NCBI RefSeq assembly: GCF_001007875.1
Contig: NZ_CP011412.1
Coordinates: 1,922,001-1,986,000 of the forward strand
DNA length: 64,000 nt
From: Sedimenticola thiotaurini
GTDB lineage: Bacteria; Pseudomonadota; Gammaproteobacteria; Chromatiales; Chromatiaceae
Reading direction: 5' to 3'
Below are positions 54,918 to 64,000 of this stretch, piece by piece. The position numbers were made by a program, and so were the translations under genes. Position 1 is the stretch's first letter; each line of letters begins with the position of its first letter. The notes under the pieces were generated by a model. It saw nothing but the letters and a program-made list of their open reading frames with translations. It ran no database searches and had not been told where the DNA came from.

Positions 54918-56081
54918 ATGTTTCGCATCACACAGTTCATGCAAGAGGTCCTCGATCCCAAGCCCCTGGGACCCAAGCGTAATCCGCCCGGCCCGGTGGT
55001 GATCTGGAACCTGATCCGCCGCTGCAATCTGACCTGCAAACACTGCTACGCCATCTCGGCCGACAAGGATTTCCCCAACGAACTGAACACCAACCAGGTA
55101 TTCGGGGTGATGGATGACCTGAAGCAGTTCGGCGTGCCGGTGCTGATCCTGTCCGGCGGTGAGCCCCTGATGCGGCCGGATATTTTCGACATCGCCCACC
55201 GGGCCAAGGCGATGGGATTCTATACCGCCCTCTCCACCAACGGCACCCTGATTGATGAAAACAATATCGAGCGGATCGCCGCAGTTGGATTTGATTACCT
55301 GGGCATCAGTATCGATGGCATGGAACAGACCCATGACAAGTTCCGCCGCAAGGTGGGTTCCTACCGGGCCTCCCTGCATGGCCTGCGGCTCTGTCGCGAC
55401 CGGAATATCAAGGTGGGCCTGCGCTTCACCATGACCCAGGACAACGCCGCCGAGTTACCCCAGCTGCTGGAGCTGATGGATGCGGAACAGGTCGACAAGT
55501 TCTACTTCTCCCACCTCAACTACGCCGGACGCGGCAACAAGAACCGGGAGACCGACGCGTTTCTGCGGACCACCCGCTGGGCCATGGAACTATTGTTCGA
55601 GCGTGCCCTGGCTGATATCAAGAGGGGCAAAAAGACCGAATTCGTCACCGGCAACAATGATGCCGACGGCGTCTTCCTGCTGCACTGGGTGGCACGTCAC
55701 TATCCGCAGCAGGTGGAGCACATCCGTGCCAAACTGGCCCAGTGGGGCGGCAACAGCTCCGGGGTCAACATCGCCAATATCGATAACCAGGGCAATGTCC
55801 ACCCGGACACCATGTGGTGGCACTACAATCTGGGCAACGTCAAAGCGCGCCCCTTCTCGGAGATCTGGCAGGACACATCCGACCCCATCATGGCCGGTCT
55901 GAAGGCCTCCCCCCGTAAGGTTGGCGGTCGCTGTGGTGAGTGCGCCTACTTCGATATCTGTGGCGGCAACACCCGGGTGCGCGCCCTGCAGCTGACCAAT
56001 GACGCCTGGGCGGAAGACCCGGCCTGTTATCTGACCGATGAGGAGATCGGCATCACCCGACCGGCGGCCGCGGAACGATGA
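54918..56081 (+). CDS. nirJ: Heme d1 biosynthesis radical SAM protein NirJ
   Basis: The 387-aa radical SAM enzyme has C36-NLT-C40-KH-C43 and a SAM-binding LSGGEPL, plus a C-terminal SPASM-type auxiliary cluster (CGECAYFDICGGN and DPACYL). It replaces the two propionates by oxo groups in d1 formation. 387 aa fits NirJ. The next gene, nirN, starts within its stop codon (ATGA overlap). Confidence 0.96.
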   Translation: MFRITQFMQEVLDPKPLGPKRNPPGPVVIWNLIRRCNLTCKHCYAISADKDFPNELNTNQVFGVMDDLKQFGVPVLILSGGEPLMRPDIFDIAHRAKAMGFYTALSTNGTLIDENNIERIAAVGFDYLGISIDGMEQTHDKFRRKVGSYRASLHGLRLCRDRNIKVGLRFTMTQDNAAELPQLLELMDAEQVDKFYFSHLNYAGRGNKNRETDAFLRTTRWAMELLFERALADIKRGKKTEFVTGNNDADGVFLLHWVARHYPQQVEHIRAKLAQWGGNSSGVNIANIDNQGNVHPDTMWWHYNLGNVKARPFSEIWQDTSDPIMAGLKASPRKVGGRCGECAYFDICGGNTRVRALQLTNDAWAEDPACYLTDEEIGITRPAAAER

Positions 56082-57637
56082 AAGGGCTGTTATCCATCTG
56101 TCTGACGTTCGGTCTGTTGGGCATCTGCAGCCTGACCATGGCGAGCACCCCAATCTCCACTGACACCCTGTATAAACAGCACTGCGCCGAGTGTCATGGC
56201 GCCGACCGGCTCGGCATCATGGGCCCGGCCCTGCTGCCGGAGAACCTGAAACGGCTGCGTAAGAAGAGTGCCATCCAGGTGATCCGGGATGGTCGCGTCG
56301 CCACCCAGATGCCGGCCTTCGGAGATAAACTGGATAAGGAACAGATCCAGTCCCTGGTGGAGCTGGTCTATACCCCGCTGGATCGGGTTCCCACCTGGGG
56401 CATGGCCCAGATCAGGGCCAGCCAGATTATCTACCATCAGCCCGGCTCACTGCCCGACCGGCCGCTGTTCGAGGCCGCTATCGACAACCTGTTCATGGTG
56501 GTGGAACTGGGGGATCACCACGCCACCCTGCTGAACGGTGACACCTTCGAGCCGATCTTCCGCCTGCCTACCCGCTTCGCCCTGCACGGTGGACCCAAAT
56601 GGGCCGACGGGGGACGCTATATCTATTTCGCCTCCCGGGACGGCTGGATCAGCAAGTTCGATGTGTTCAACCTCACCTACGTGGCCGAGGTGCGCGCCGG
56701 CATCAACAGCCGCAACCTGGCGGTCTCCCACGACGGCCGTTATGTGATCGTGGCCAACTACCTGCCCCACACCCTGACTGTGCTGGATGCCCGGGATCTC
56801 TCCCCCATCAAGGTGATTGAAGCCAAGGACAAGCAGGGCAACAGCTCCCGGGTCAGCGCCGTCTACACCGCCGACCCCCGCAACAGCTTTGTAGCGGCCC
56901 TGAAAGATATCCCCGAGGTGTGGGAGATCAGTTACCTGGACGAACCACCGGCCGGCTTCTCCGGCTGGGTACACGACTACAACCAGGAGTCCGGCGACGC
57001 CCGCAAGGAGGAGCCGTTTGCCCTGCGGCGCATTCAGGTAAAGGATTACCTGGACGACTTTTTCATGACCCAGAGTTATGACCAGATCATCGGCACCACC
57101 CGCAACGGTTCCGGCCAGGTGGTGGATCTGGATCTGAAGCGGGCCGTGGCCAACGTGGCACTGCCCGGCATGCCCCACCTCAGCTCCGGTATTACCTGGC
57201 AGTACCGGGATCGTACCGTACTGGCCACCCCCAACATCAAACAGGGCCAGGTCTCCATCATCGACACCAAAACCTGGGAAGTGATCAAGCAGATCCGGAC
57301 CGATGGCCCCGGATTCTTCATCCGCAGTCACGAACAGAGCCCCTACGCCTGGGTGGATGTGTTTTTCGGTCCCCACCGGGACCGTATGCACGTGATCAAC
57401 AAGCAGACCCTGGAGATCGTCAAGACCCTGGTTCCGGCACCCGGTAAAACCTCCGCCCACGTGGAGTTCACCAAGGATGGCAGGTATGCCCTGGTGAGCA
57501 TCTGGGACGATGATGGCGGGCTGGTCATCTACGACGCCAACACGCTGGAAGAGGTGAAACGCTTGCCCATGAAAAAGCCATCGGGTAAATACAACGTACA
57601 CAACAAGCTGACCCGCTCGGCGGGCACCAGCCACTAG
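56078..57637 (+). CDS. nirN: Dihydro-heme d1 dehydrogenase NirN
   Basis: The 519-aa periplasmic protein is NirS-like: signal peptide to MAS, cytochrome c domain with C36-AE-C-H40, then a d1 propeller. It differs from NirS in the d1-site segments (WADGGRYIYFASRDGWISKFD, and SHEQSPYAWVDVFFGPH where NirS has THPKSDYIWAD). NirN oxidises dihydro-d1 to d1 in the last step and hands it to NirS. Last gene of the coupled nir operon. nirE and nirM are not in the window. Confidence 0.95.
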   Translation: MKGLLSICLTFGLLGICSLTMASTPISTDTLYKQHCAECHGADRLGIMGPALLPENLKRLRKKSAIQVIRDGRVATQMPAFGDKLDKEQIQSLVELVYTPLDRVPTWGMAQIRASQIIYHQPGSLPDRPLFEAAIDNLFMVVELGDHHATLLNGDTFEPIFRLPTRFALHGGPKWADGGRYIYFASRDGWISKFDVFNLTYVAEVRAGINSRNLAVSHDGRYVIVANYLPHTLTVLDARDLSPIKVIEAKDKQGNSSRVSAVYTADPRNSFVAALKDIPEVWEISYLDEPPAGFSGWVHDYNQESGDARKEEPFALRRIQVKDYLDDFFMTQSYDQIIGTTRNGSGQVVDLDLKRAVANVALPGMPHLSSGITWQYRDRTVLATPNIKQGQVSIIDTKTWEVIKQIRTDGPGFFIRSHEQSPYAWVDVFFGPHRDRMHVINKQTLEIVKTLVPAPGKTSAHVEFTKDGRYALVSIWDDDGGLVIYDANTLEEVKRLPMKKPSGKYNVHNKLTRSAGTSH

Positions 57638-57654
57638 ATCGGGAAACCAACCGG

Positions 57655-57849
57655 ATGGGCGATACAGAGGTCAACTGTCTCTATTGCGGCAAGAAAATCG
57701 ATAATGACGTGGCTGAGTGCCCGCACTGTGGCGCTGTCTCCCATTTTCAGACCCGGGGCTACCGGGCCGGCGCCCGGCCAAGGTTTATCCTGTTCTGGAT
57801 CGGCCTGGTGCTGTTCTGCCTGTTCCTCGTCTTCTGGTTACCCCGGTAA
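57655..57849 (+). CDS. Zinc-ribbon membrane peptide
   Basis: The 64-aa product has a CxxC...CxxC zinc ribbon (CLYCGKK and CPHCGAV) and one C-terminal membrane segment (FILFWIGLVLFCLFLVFW). Similar small anchored zinc ribbons are common and of unknown role. It follows nirN by 17 bp and is followed after 38 bp by the nuclease gene, so it may end the nir transcript. Confidence 0.75.
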   Translation: MGDTEVNCLYCGKKIDNDVAECPHCGAVSHFQTRGYRAGARPRFILFWIGLVLFCLFLVFWLPR

Positions 57850-57887
57850 CCGGTCATGCGGCACCTTTAACCAGACCCAGGAATCCC

Positions 57888-58430
57888 ATGATGAAAAGTT
57901 ACCTTCTGCCACTGATTACCCTGTTCGCCTGGAGCTCCATCAGCTTGGGAGAGCAGAGCAGCCACTATCCGCTGGTGGCGATCGAGGATGGCGATACCAT
58001 CACAGTACAGGTCGGGGAGCACGTGAAGCGTCTGCAACTGGCCGGCATTGATGCACCGGAGGATCAGGCCAATCCAAAACTGAGCCGGGATCTGGAGCGC
58101 ACCGGCCTGTCATCCGATATGCTGCTGGAGTTGGGCAATGCCGCCACAGCACATCTCAAACAGCTGATTTCACCGGGCGATCAGATCCAGGTGGTGGGGG
58201 ATCTGACCCGCAGCGACCGCTACGGTCGCATACCGGTGTTTGTCTACAAGGATCACCACTCGCTGAACCTGATGATGGTGAGTGACGGTTACGCGGTGGT
58301 GCTGTCACGGGCCACCATTGCCGAGGATATCAAGACCGAACTGACAGCCCGCCAGCAGCAGGCGCAGGCTGAAAAGCGGGGACTCTGGGGATCCCACCAA
58401 GCGGCAGCGCTGCGCTGGAGCGGTCAGTAA
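57888..58430 (+). CDS. Secreted thermonuclease-like (SNase) nuclease
   Basis: About 180 aa from ATG at 57888 (AGGA upstream); an earlier start inside the preceding gene's frame is rejected. Signal peptide MMKSYLLPLITLFAWSSISLG, then an SNc fold: IEDGDTITVQVG, LAGIDAPEDQAN, LTRSDRYGRIPVFVYKDHHSLNLMMVSDGYAVV (in pieces). The catalytic Asp/Arg pattern of staphylococcal nuclease (R of R-L-x-G-ID-A-PE region, then R in DRYGR) is recognisable: RLQLAGIDAPE and RSDRYGR. Probably a periplasmic or extracellular nuclease. Convergent with the triheme cytochrome gene, with 5 bp between. Confidence 0.87.
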   Translation: MMKSYLLPLITLFAWSSISLGEQSSHYPLVAIEDGDTITVQVGEHVKRLQLAGIDAPEDQANPKLSRDLERTGLSSDMLLELGNAATAHLKQLISPGDQIQVVGDLTRSDRYGRIPVFVYKDHHSLNLMMVSDGYAVVLSRATIAEDIKTELTARQQQAQAEKRGLWGSHQAAALRWSGQ

Positions 58431-58435
58431 TCCAG

Positions 58436-59272
58436 CTAGGGCAGCAGGGTTTCACGCATGTCGTAAGGGGCGCGGTGTACCGCATGGCAACGGGCGCAGG
58501 CGTATACCGCCGCCCCACCCAGCGAACGTCCGGCCAGTTTTTTATCACCCTGCTTGATGCCCCGCTCCAGATCCTGTAACGCTGCGCTGGTGAGCGTCCC
58601 CAGGAAACGTTCCCGGGGTGCCGGATCCTTGTGACAACTGGCACAACTCTCCCCCAGGTCATCCAGCCTGGAGCGCAACTCTCGCAGGGAACTCAGCGCC
58701 ACGCCATGCCTGTCGTCATCCGTGGCGATCTTGATCCGGTTGACCAGCAGCGACAGCTGTTCCATCACATCGGCAAACTGTTCAGTCGATCCATCAGCGG
58801 AACTCTTTATGCTGATGTTTCCGAACTCCGGTGTCCGGTAGAGCATGGCAGTCACTGCCCGGTATTCACGATGGCAGGCGTTACACCCCTGGCCGATCTT
58901 GCGCAGTGCCCGCTCAATGCCATCCCGGTCACCCGCACCTGCCGCCAGTTGCAGACGTTCCAGCCACTGATACTCCAGTTCATCCTTCCACTCCGGCACC
59001 ATCTCGGCAATCTTCAGATAATGGCCGGCGAAACGTTCAATCCATTTCCGGGTCAGCGCCTGCTCATCAGCCGCCGCATATTCAGTAATGGCCTGCATCT
59101 CCCGTCTCAGGCTGAACATGGTGTGGAGCCAGACCTGGCGCTCATTCTGCGGCTTGTACCACTGGGCGATACTGGCCGGCGGCAGGGTCAGCCACTTCTC
59201 CGCCGCCACACTGTCACCGATACCGGTTAACAGACAGATCGCCATCCACCATACCGCACTTTTTTTAACCAT
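58436..59272 (-). CDS. Periplasmic triheme cytochrome c, unknown role
   Basis: The 278-aa product has a signal peptide (to VAAEK) and three CxxCH motifs: C130-NA-C-H134, C210-AS-C-H214 and C259-AR-C-H263, in a mostly helical chain. The first two are at the ends of four-helix-type segments as in cytochrome c', with the heme motif near the domain C-terminus; the third is in a short tail. I recognise no named family. It faces norCB copy 2, across a 237-bp region with a Dnr box, so co-regulation is possible. Confidence 0.8.
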   Translation of the reverse strand: MVKKSAVWWMAICLLTGIGDSVAAEKWLTLPPASIAQWYKPQNERQVWLHTMFSLRREMQAITEYAAADEQALTRKWIERFAGHYLKIAEMVPEWKDELEYQWLERLQLAAGAGDRDGIERALRKIGQGCNACHREYRAVTAMLYRTPEFGNISIKSSADGSTEQFADVMEQLSLLVNRIKIATDDDRHGVALSSLRELRSRLDDLGESCASCHKDPAPRERFLGTLTSAALQDLERGIKQGDKKLAGRSLGGAAVYACARCHAVHRAPYDMRETLLP

Positions 59273-59430
59273 CTCATGCCCGCCTGATTACTGTTTACCA
59301 TGAAGGCTTCACTATACCTCAAACATCGCCGATCAATTTCCCGATCTGCCCCATTCACAGCAAATCGGGCCGCTCCTTTCCTGCTGCTCAGTGGCATTAG
59401 TTTACAAAAACAGTCAGTCATTTTTCGAAC

Positions 59431-59444
59431 TTGATTAAGGTCAA
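59431..59444. promoter_or_regulatory. Dnr/Fnr box for norCB copy 2
   Basis: TTGAT-TAAG-GTCAA, 66 bp before norC. TGTAAT at 59468-59473 is a 5/6 -10 match at about the class II distance. It lies between norC copy 2 and the divergent triheme cytochrome gene. Confidence 0.82.
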
Positions 59445-59509
59445 TGCCCAACCTGTCTGCTTTGCTTTGTAATCGGCCTGCATATTCGATCCGCATAGGA
59501 GTTAGCATA

Positions 59510-59956
59510 ATGGCTCAGGCCTTCACAAAGACCATGGCGCGGAACATCTTTTATGGTGGTTCTGCGTTTTTTTTCCTCCTCTTCCTGGCCCTGACCTTTG
59601 ATTCGGTCAGCCAACTGCCCAACCGCGATAACCGGGCCGCACTCGAAGGCCCGGTCGGCCAACAGGTCGCCAAGGGCAAGATGCTCTGGGAAGAGAACAA
59701 CTGTATCGGCTGTCACACACTGCTCGGCGAGGGCGCCTATTTCGCGCCCGAACTGGGCAATGTCTACAAGCGCTTCGGCAACTCCAAAGACGGCATTATC
59801 GGCTTTATCAAGAGCCGCCCCGTCAACGGGATTCCCGGGCGACGCAGCATGCCTCAGTTCAACTTCGACGATGATGAGCTCGATGCCATCGCCGAGTTCC
59901 TGAAGTATGTCTCCGAGATCAATGCCGCCGACTGGCCGCCAAACATTCAGGGTTAA
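59510..59956 (+). CDS. norC: Nitric oxide reductase subunit C, copy 2
   Basis: 148 aa, same sequence as copy 1, heme motif at C65-H69. AGGAG lies 8 nt upstream, a different ribosome site from copy 1. A longer frame upstream (59444) is not supported. Part of the 3.1-kb duplication. Confidence 0.96.
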   Translation: MAQAFTKTMARNIFYGGSAFFFLLFLALTFDSVSQLPNRDNRAALEGPVGQQVAKGKMLWEENNCIGCHTLLGEGAYFAPELGNVYKRFGNSKDGIIGFIKSRPVNGIPGRRSMPQFNFDDDELDAIAEFLKYVSEINAADWPPNIQG

Positions 59957-61363
<1,407 letters not shown>

Positions 61364-61389
61364 TACCCGGATGGGTAAGTCTTAACCCA

Positions 61390-61415
61390 GGCCGGCTCTT
61401 GAGCCGGCCTTTTTT
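61390..61415 (+). terminator. Terminator of norCB copy 2
   Basis: Same 9-bp stem, 2-nt loop and six T residues as at 42230-42255, duplicated with norCB. Confidence 0.93.
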
Positions 61416-61439
61416 ATCCAGGGATGGATTTATGCCGCG

Positions 61440-63180
61440 CAGCACAAGGATGTGCGGGAGCGGCTTTAGCCAGGAATGGACGTATTCCGCGAAGAGTCTT
61501 TGTTAAGAAGGAGTTCCGGCCCACTGGGCCGGGTTACTTTTACGGGTAAAAGTAACCAAAACCCTCGCTCCACCACGCCACCCCTGCGGGGTTCCCTGCG
61601 TTTCTCGCCAGCGACGGGGCGCGCATAACTCGCTGCGCTCAGACAGATGCGCGCCTTTTTCCGTCGCCGGCTGCGATACTCGGTGGCGTGGAGGTCGGAT
61701 CTTCCTGCGGAACCCAAACTTCGAATGAAGTTTTTATATGAAGAACCAGCGGATTGGCAGGCTGTATATCAGTGTACCCTCCCCGTTCAGCCTGTCGAGC
61801 ATCGCAGGGCTGAGCGGAGATACGCGTGAAATTGTTTGAGCCGCACAGCGGCGAGTTTTTTCACGCGCCGCTCGGACCGAGAAGCGCAGAGCACCCGAAG
61901 GGCAGGCTGAACGGGAAAAGGCTTTTGGGCAGTTTTGGCCACAAAAGTACCTCGCCACAGGCCGTCAGGCCGGGCGAAATGCCTTTCTCTGCTCAAGTAT
62001 TTCTTCACTATTAGCAGCGAAGAGTCTTTAGTTAAGAAGGAGTTCCGACCCTCCGGGCCGGGTTACTTTTACGGGTAAAAGTAACCAAACCCCCCCGCTC
62101 CACCCCGCCACCCCTACGGGGTTCCCTGCGTTTCTCGCCAGCGACGGGGCGCGCATAACTCGCTGCGCTCAGACAAATGCGCGCCGTTTTCCGTCGCCGG
62201 CTGCGATACACGGTGGCGTGGAAGTCGGGCTATCCTACGAAGCCTAAACCTTAGAATGAAGTTTTTATATGAAGAACAAGCGGATTGGCAGGCTGTATAT
62301 CAGTGCGCCTCCCCGTTCAGCCTGTCGAGCATCGCAGGGCTGAGCGGAATCAAGCGTGAAATTGTCTGAGCCGCAACGCGGCGAGTTTTTTCACGCGCCG
62401 CTCAGACCGAGAAGCGCAGAGTACCCGAAGGGCAGGCTGACCGGGGAGAGGCTTTTGGATACTTTTAGCCTCAAAAGTACCTCGCTAAAGGCCGCCAGGC
62501 CGGGCGAAATGCCTTTCGCTGCTCAAGTATTTCTTAACTATTAGCAGCGAAGAGTCTTTAGTTAAGAAGGAGTTCCGACCCTCCGGGCCGGGTTACTTTT
62601 ACGGGTAAAAGTAACCAAACCCCCCCGCTCCACCCCGCCACCCCTACGGGGTTCCCTGCGTTTCTCGCCAGCGACGGGGCGCGCATAACTCGCTGCGCTC
62701 AGACAAATGCGCGCCGTTTTCCGTCGCCGGCTGCGATACACGGTGGCGTGGAAGTCGGGCTATCCTACGAAGCCTAAACTTAGAATGAAGTTTTTATATG
62801 AAGGACAAGCGGATTGGCAGGCTGTATATCAGTGCACCTCCCCGTTCAGCCTGTCGAGCATCGCAGGGCTGAGCGGAATCAAGCGTGAAATTGTCTGAGC
62901 CGCGACGCGGCGAGTTTTTTCACGCGCCGCTCAGACCGAGAAGCGCAGAGTACCCGCAGGGCAGGCTGACCGGGGAAAGGGTTTTGGGTACTTTTGGCCA
63001 CAAAAGTACCTCGCCAAAAGGCCGTAGGCCGGGCGAATTCCTATAGCAGATCAATTCTTTTTTAAACCGGGGATCCGGCCCATTGGGCCGGGTTACTTTT
63101 ACGGGTAAAAGTAACCAAAACCCCGCTCCACCCCGCCACCCCTACGGGGTTCCCTGCGTTTCTCGCCCAAGGCTGTCCAG
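61440..63180. repeat. Hairpin-repeat block R3, three full units plus a cut one
   Basis: Palindromes at 61532, 62061, 62591 and 63091. Units 1 and 2 are duplicates of R1 units 1 and 2. Unit 3 is a mosaic: its start matches R1 unit 3 to 62619, then R1 unit 4 (from about 43953) through GTGAAATTGTCTGAGCCGC, then the tail of R1 unit 3 (from about 43742). Unit 4 is cut at about 63165 (TTTCTCGCCCAAGG). Confidence 0.88.
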
Positions 63181-63231
63181 CCAGGCGAAACCCTTTACCT
63201 GACAAAAATAGTTGGATATTTCCCCGCCTAT

Positions 63232-63245
63232 TTAACCTTGATCAA
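63232..63245. promoter_or_regulatory. Degenerate Dnr/Fnr box before norE
   Basis: TTAAC-CTTG-ATCAA: the right half is perfect, the left half imperfect. A -10-like TAGATT lies at 63269-63274. About 120 bp before norE. Confidence 0.5.
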
Positions 63246-63363
63246 GTCGCCACCCGAGGCGGTTCTGGTAGATTAGCTGTAACTTCCCATTAACCGACTG
63301 ATTTACAAAGATCAATTGGATTTCCATTCGGACCAATAACGGATCTTTCACGGAGTTCAATCG

Positions 63364-63978
63364 ATGACAGAGGCGGTAGACACACTCAATTCCGATCAGC
63401 TGCCAGAGGCTACTGATCAGCCAAACCGTTATCCACCGGGAGACCTGGCGATCTGGATCTTCATTCTGGCGGAGCTGTCGGTATTCGCGGTCTTTTTTGG
63501 CGCCTACGCCTTCACCCGCATGAATCATGTTGCCCTGTTCAATGAGTTCCAGCTCCATCTGGATCGCCAGGCGGCCCTGATCAATACCCTGGCCCTGATC
63601 ACCAGCTCCTATTTCGTGGTGCGCGCGGTATCCGCCATCAAACAGAACAACAGCATCGCCTGCAGCCGTTGGCTGGTTGCCGCCATGTTCATGGGGGCGG
63701 TTTTCCTGGTGGTGAAATCAGCCGAATACAGCCACCACATCGAACTGGGGATCAATCTCAGCACCAACACCTTCTACATGTTCTACCTCTCCCTCACCTT
63801 CTTCCACTTTATGCACGTCATCATGGGCATGGTGATCCTGGCAGCCGTCGCACTGAAGGCGAAAAGAGGTGGCTATTCCGTACAGGAGCACACCGGCGTC
63901 GAGACCGGCGCCTCCTACTGGCATATGGTGGACCTGGTGTGGTTGATCCTGTTCCCACTCGTTTACGTCATGCGCTGA
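63364..63978 (+). CDS. norE: Cytochrome c oxidase subunit III-like protein NorE
   Basis: The 204-aa product has five hydrophobic segments and the COX3 pattern (PPGDLAIWIFILAELSVFAVFFGAY, TGASYWHMVDLVWLILFPLVYVM in pieces). NorE supports NO reductase activity or stability in some denitrifiers. Its start follows an upstream leader with a weak Dnr box. The gene right after it starts at 63987. Confidence 0.9.
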   Translation: MTEAVDTLNSDQLPEATDQPNRYPPGDLAIWIFILAELSVFAVFFGAYAFTRMNHVALFNEFQLHLDRQAALINTLALITSSYFVVRAVSAIKQNNSIACSRWLVAAMFMGAVFLVVKSAEYSHHIELGINLSTNTFYMFYLSLTFFHFMHVIMGMVILAAVALKAKRGGYSVQEHTGVETGASYWHMVDLVWLILFPLVYVMR

Positions 63979-63986
63979 GGTAACCC

Positions 63987-64000
63987 ATGAGCAACAAACC
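63987..64000 (+). CDS. Start of the next gene, probably norF
   Basis: ATG at 63987 with GAGG upstream, reading M-S-N-K before the window ends. Position after norE suggests NorF, but 4 codons prove nothing. Confidence 0.35.

Overview
The window reads as chromosome of a denitrifying gammaproteobacterium. The strongest taxonomic hint is gene order: rhodanese (rhdA) - psd - ... - unknown PilZ-like gene - fimX, which I recall from the Pseudomonas aeruginosa chromosome. Here an efp/epmA/epmB block is inserted. Many c-type cytochromes, a complete nir/nor set, DUF302 and SCP2-type proteins would suit a facultatively anaerobic, perhaps sulfur-oxidising Chromatiales-like bacterium; that placement is inference. 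No rRNA, tRNA, CRISPR array, transposase or phage gene was seen.

Layout. (1) 1-4.0 kb, minus strand: a membrane PAS-GGDEF-EAL regulator (cut by the window edge) with a periplasmic family-3 binding protein just upstream, and an exported protein of unknown role. (2) 4.6-14.4 kb: rhdA, psd, the EF-P modification genes (epmA, efp, epmB), a PilZ-like protein, a FimX-type degenerate REC-PAS-GGDEF-EAL protein, and a zinc-ribbon/formylglycine-enzyme-like protein. (3) 14.5-19.6 kb, minus: a complete branched-chain-amino-acid-type ABC transporter with a Tat-exported binding protein. (4) 20.2-30.4 kb, minus: a long co-directional run with an SCP2 protein, an RND adaptor and pump, two low-complexity basic secreted proteins, an outer-membrane-sorting-like protein, a ParA-type ATPase, a DUF302 protein and a small membrane protein. 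The RND pump ends in an unusual histone-H1-like Lys/Ala-rich tail. (5) 30.7-36.9 kb: dynamin-like GTPase, HDOD protein, NrtR-type Nudix regulator with nadA, and a chemoreceptor. (6) 37.0-64.0 kb: a denitrification island.

The island holds a Dnr/Fnr regulator, a polytopic membrane protein, DUF2249 and hemerythrin proteins, norCB copy 1, nirS, a giant NirT fusion cytochrome, nirC-F-D-L-G-H-J-N for heme d1 synthesis, a zinc-ribbon peptide, a nuclease, a triheme cytochrome, norCB copy 2 and norE. Nitrite is reduced to NO by NirS, using d1 heme made by the nirF-N products; NO is reduced to N2O by NorCB. The control region of almost every transcription unit carries a TTGAY-N4-RTCAA Dnr/Fnr box, often followed by a -10-like hexamer at class II spacing, so the local Dnr probably drives the island.

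Two features stand out. First, norCB plus about 1.2 kb of downstream sequence is present twice (40349-43459 and 59509-62619); the stretches I compared are identical, while the upstream promoters are unrelated. Second, the three large gene-free gaps of the island (42.2-44.9, 49.9-51.1 and 61.4-63.2 kb) are filled with tandem units of about 480-530 bp. Each unit is a chain of short hairpins whose stems are kept while loops vary. I could not assign these units to a named family; they are the best candidate here for something undescribed.
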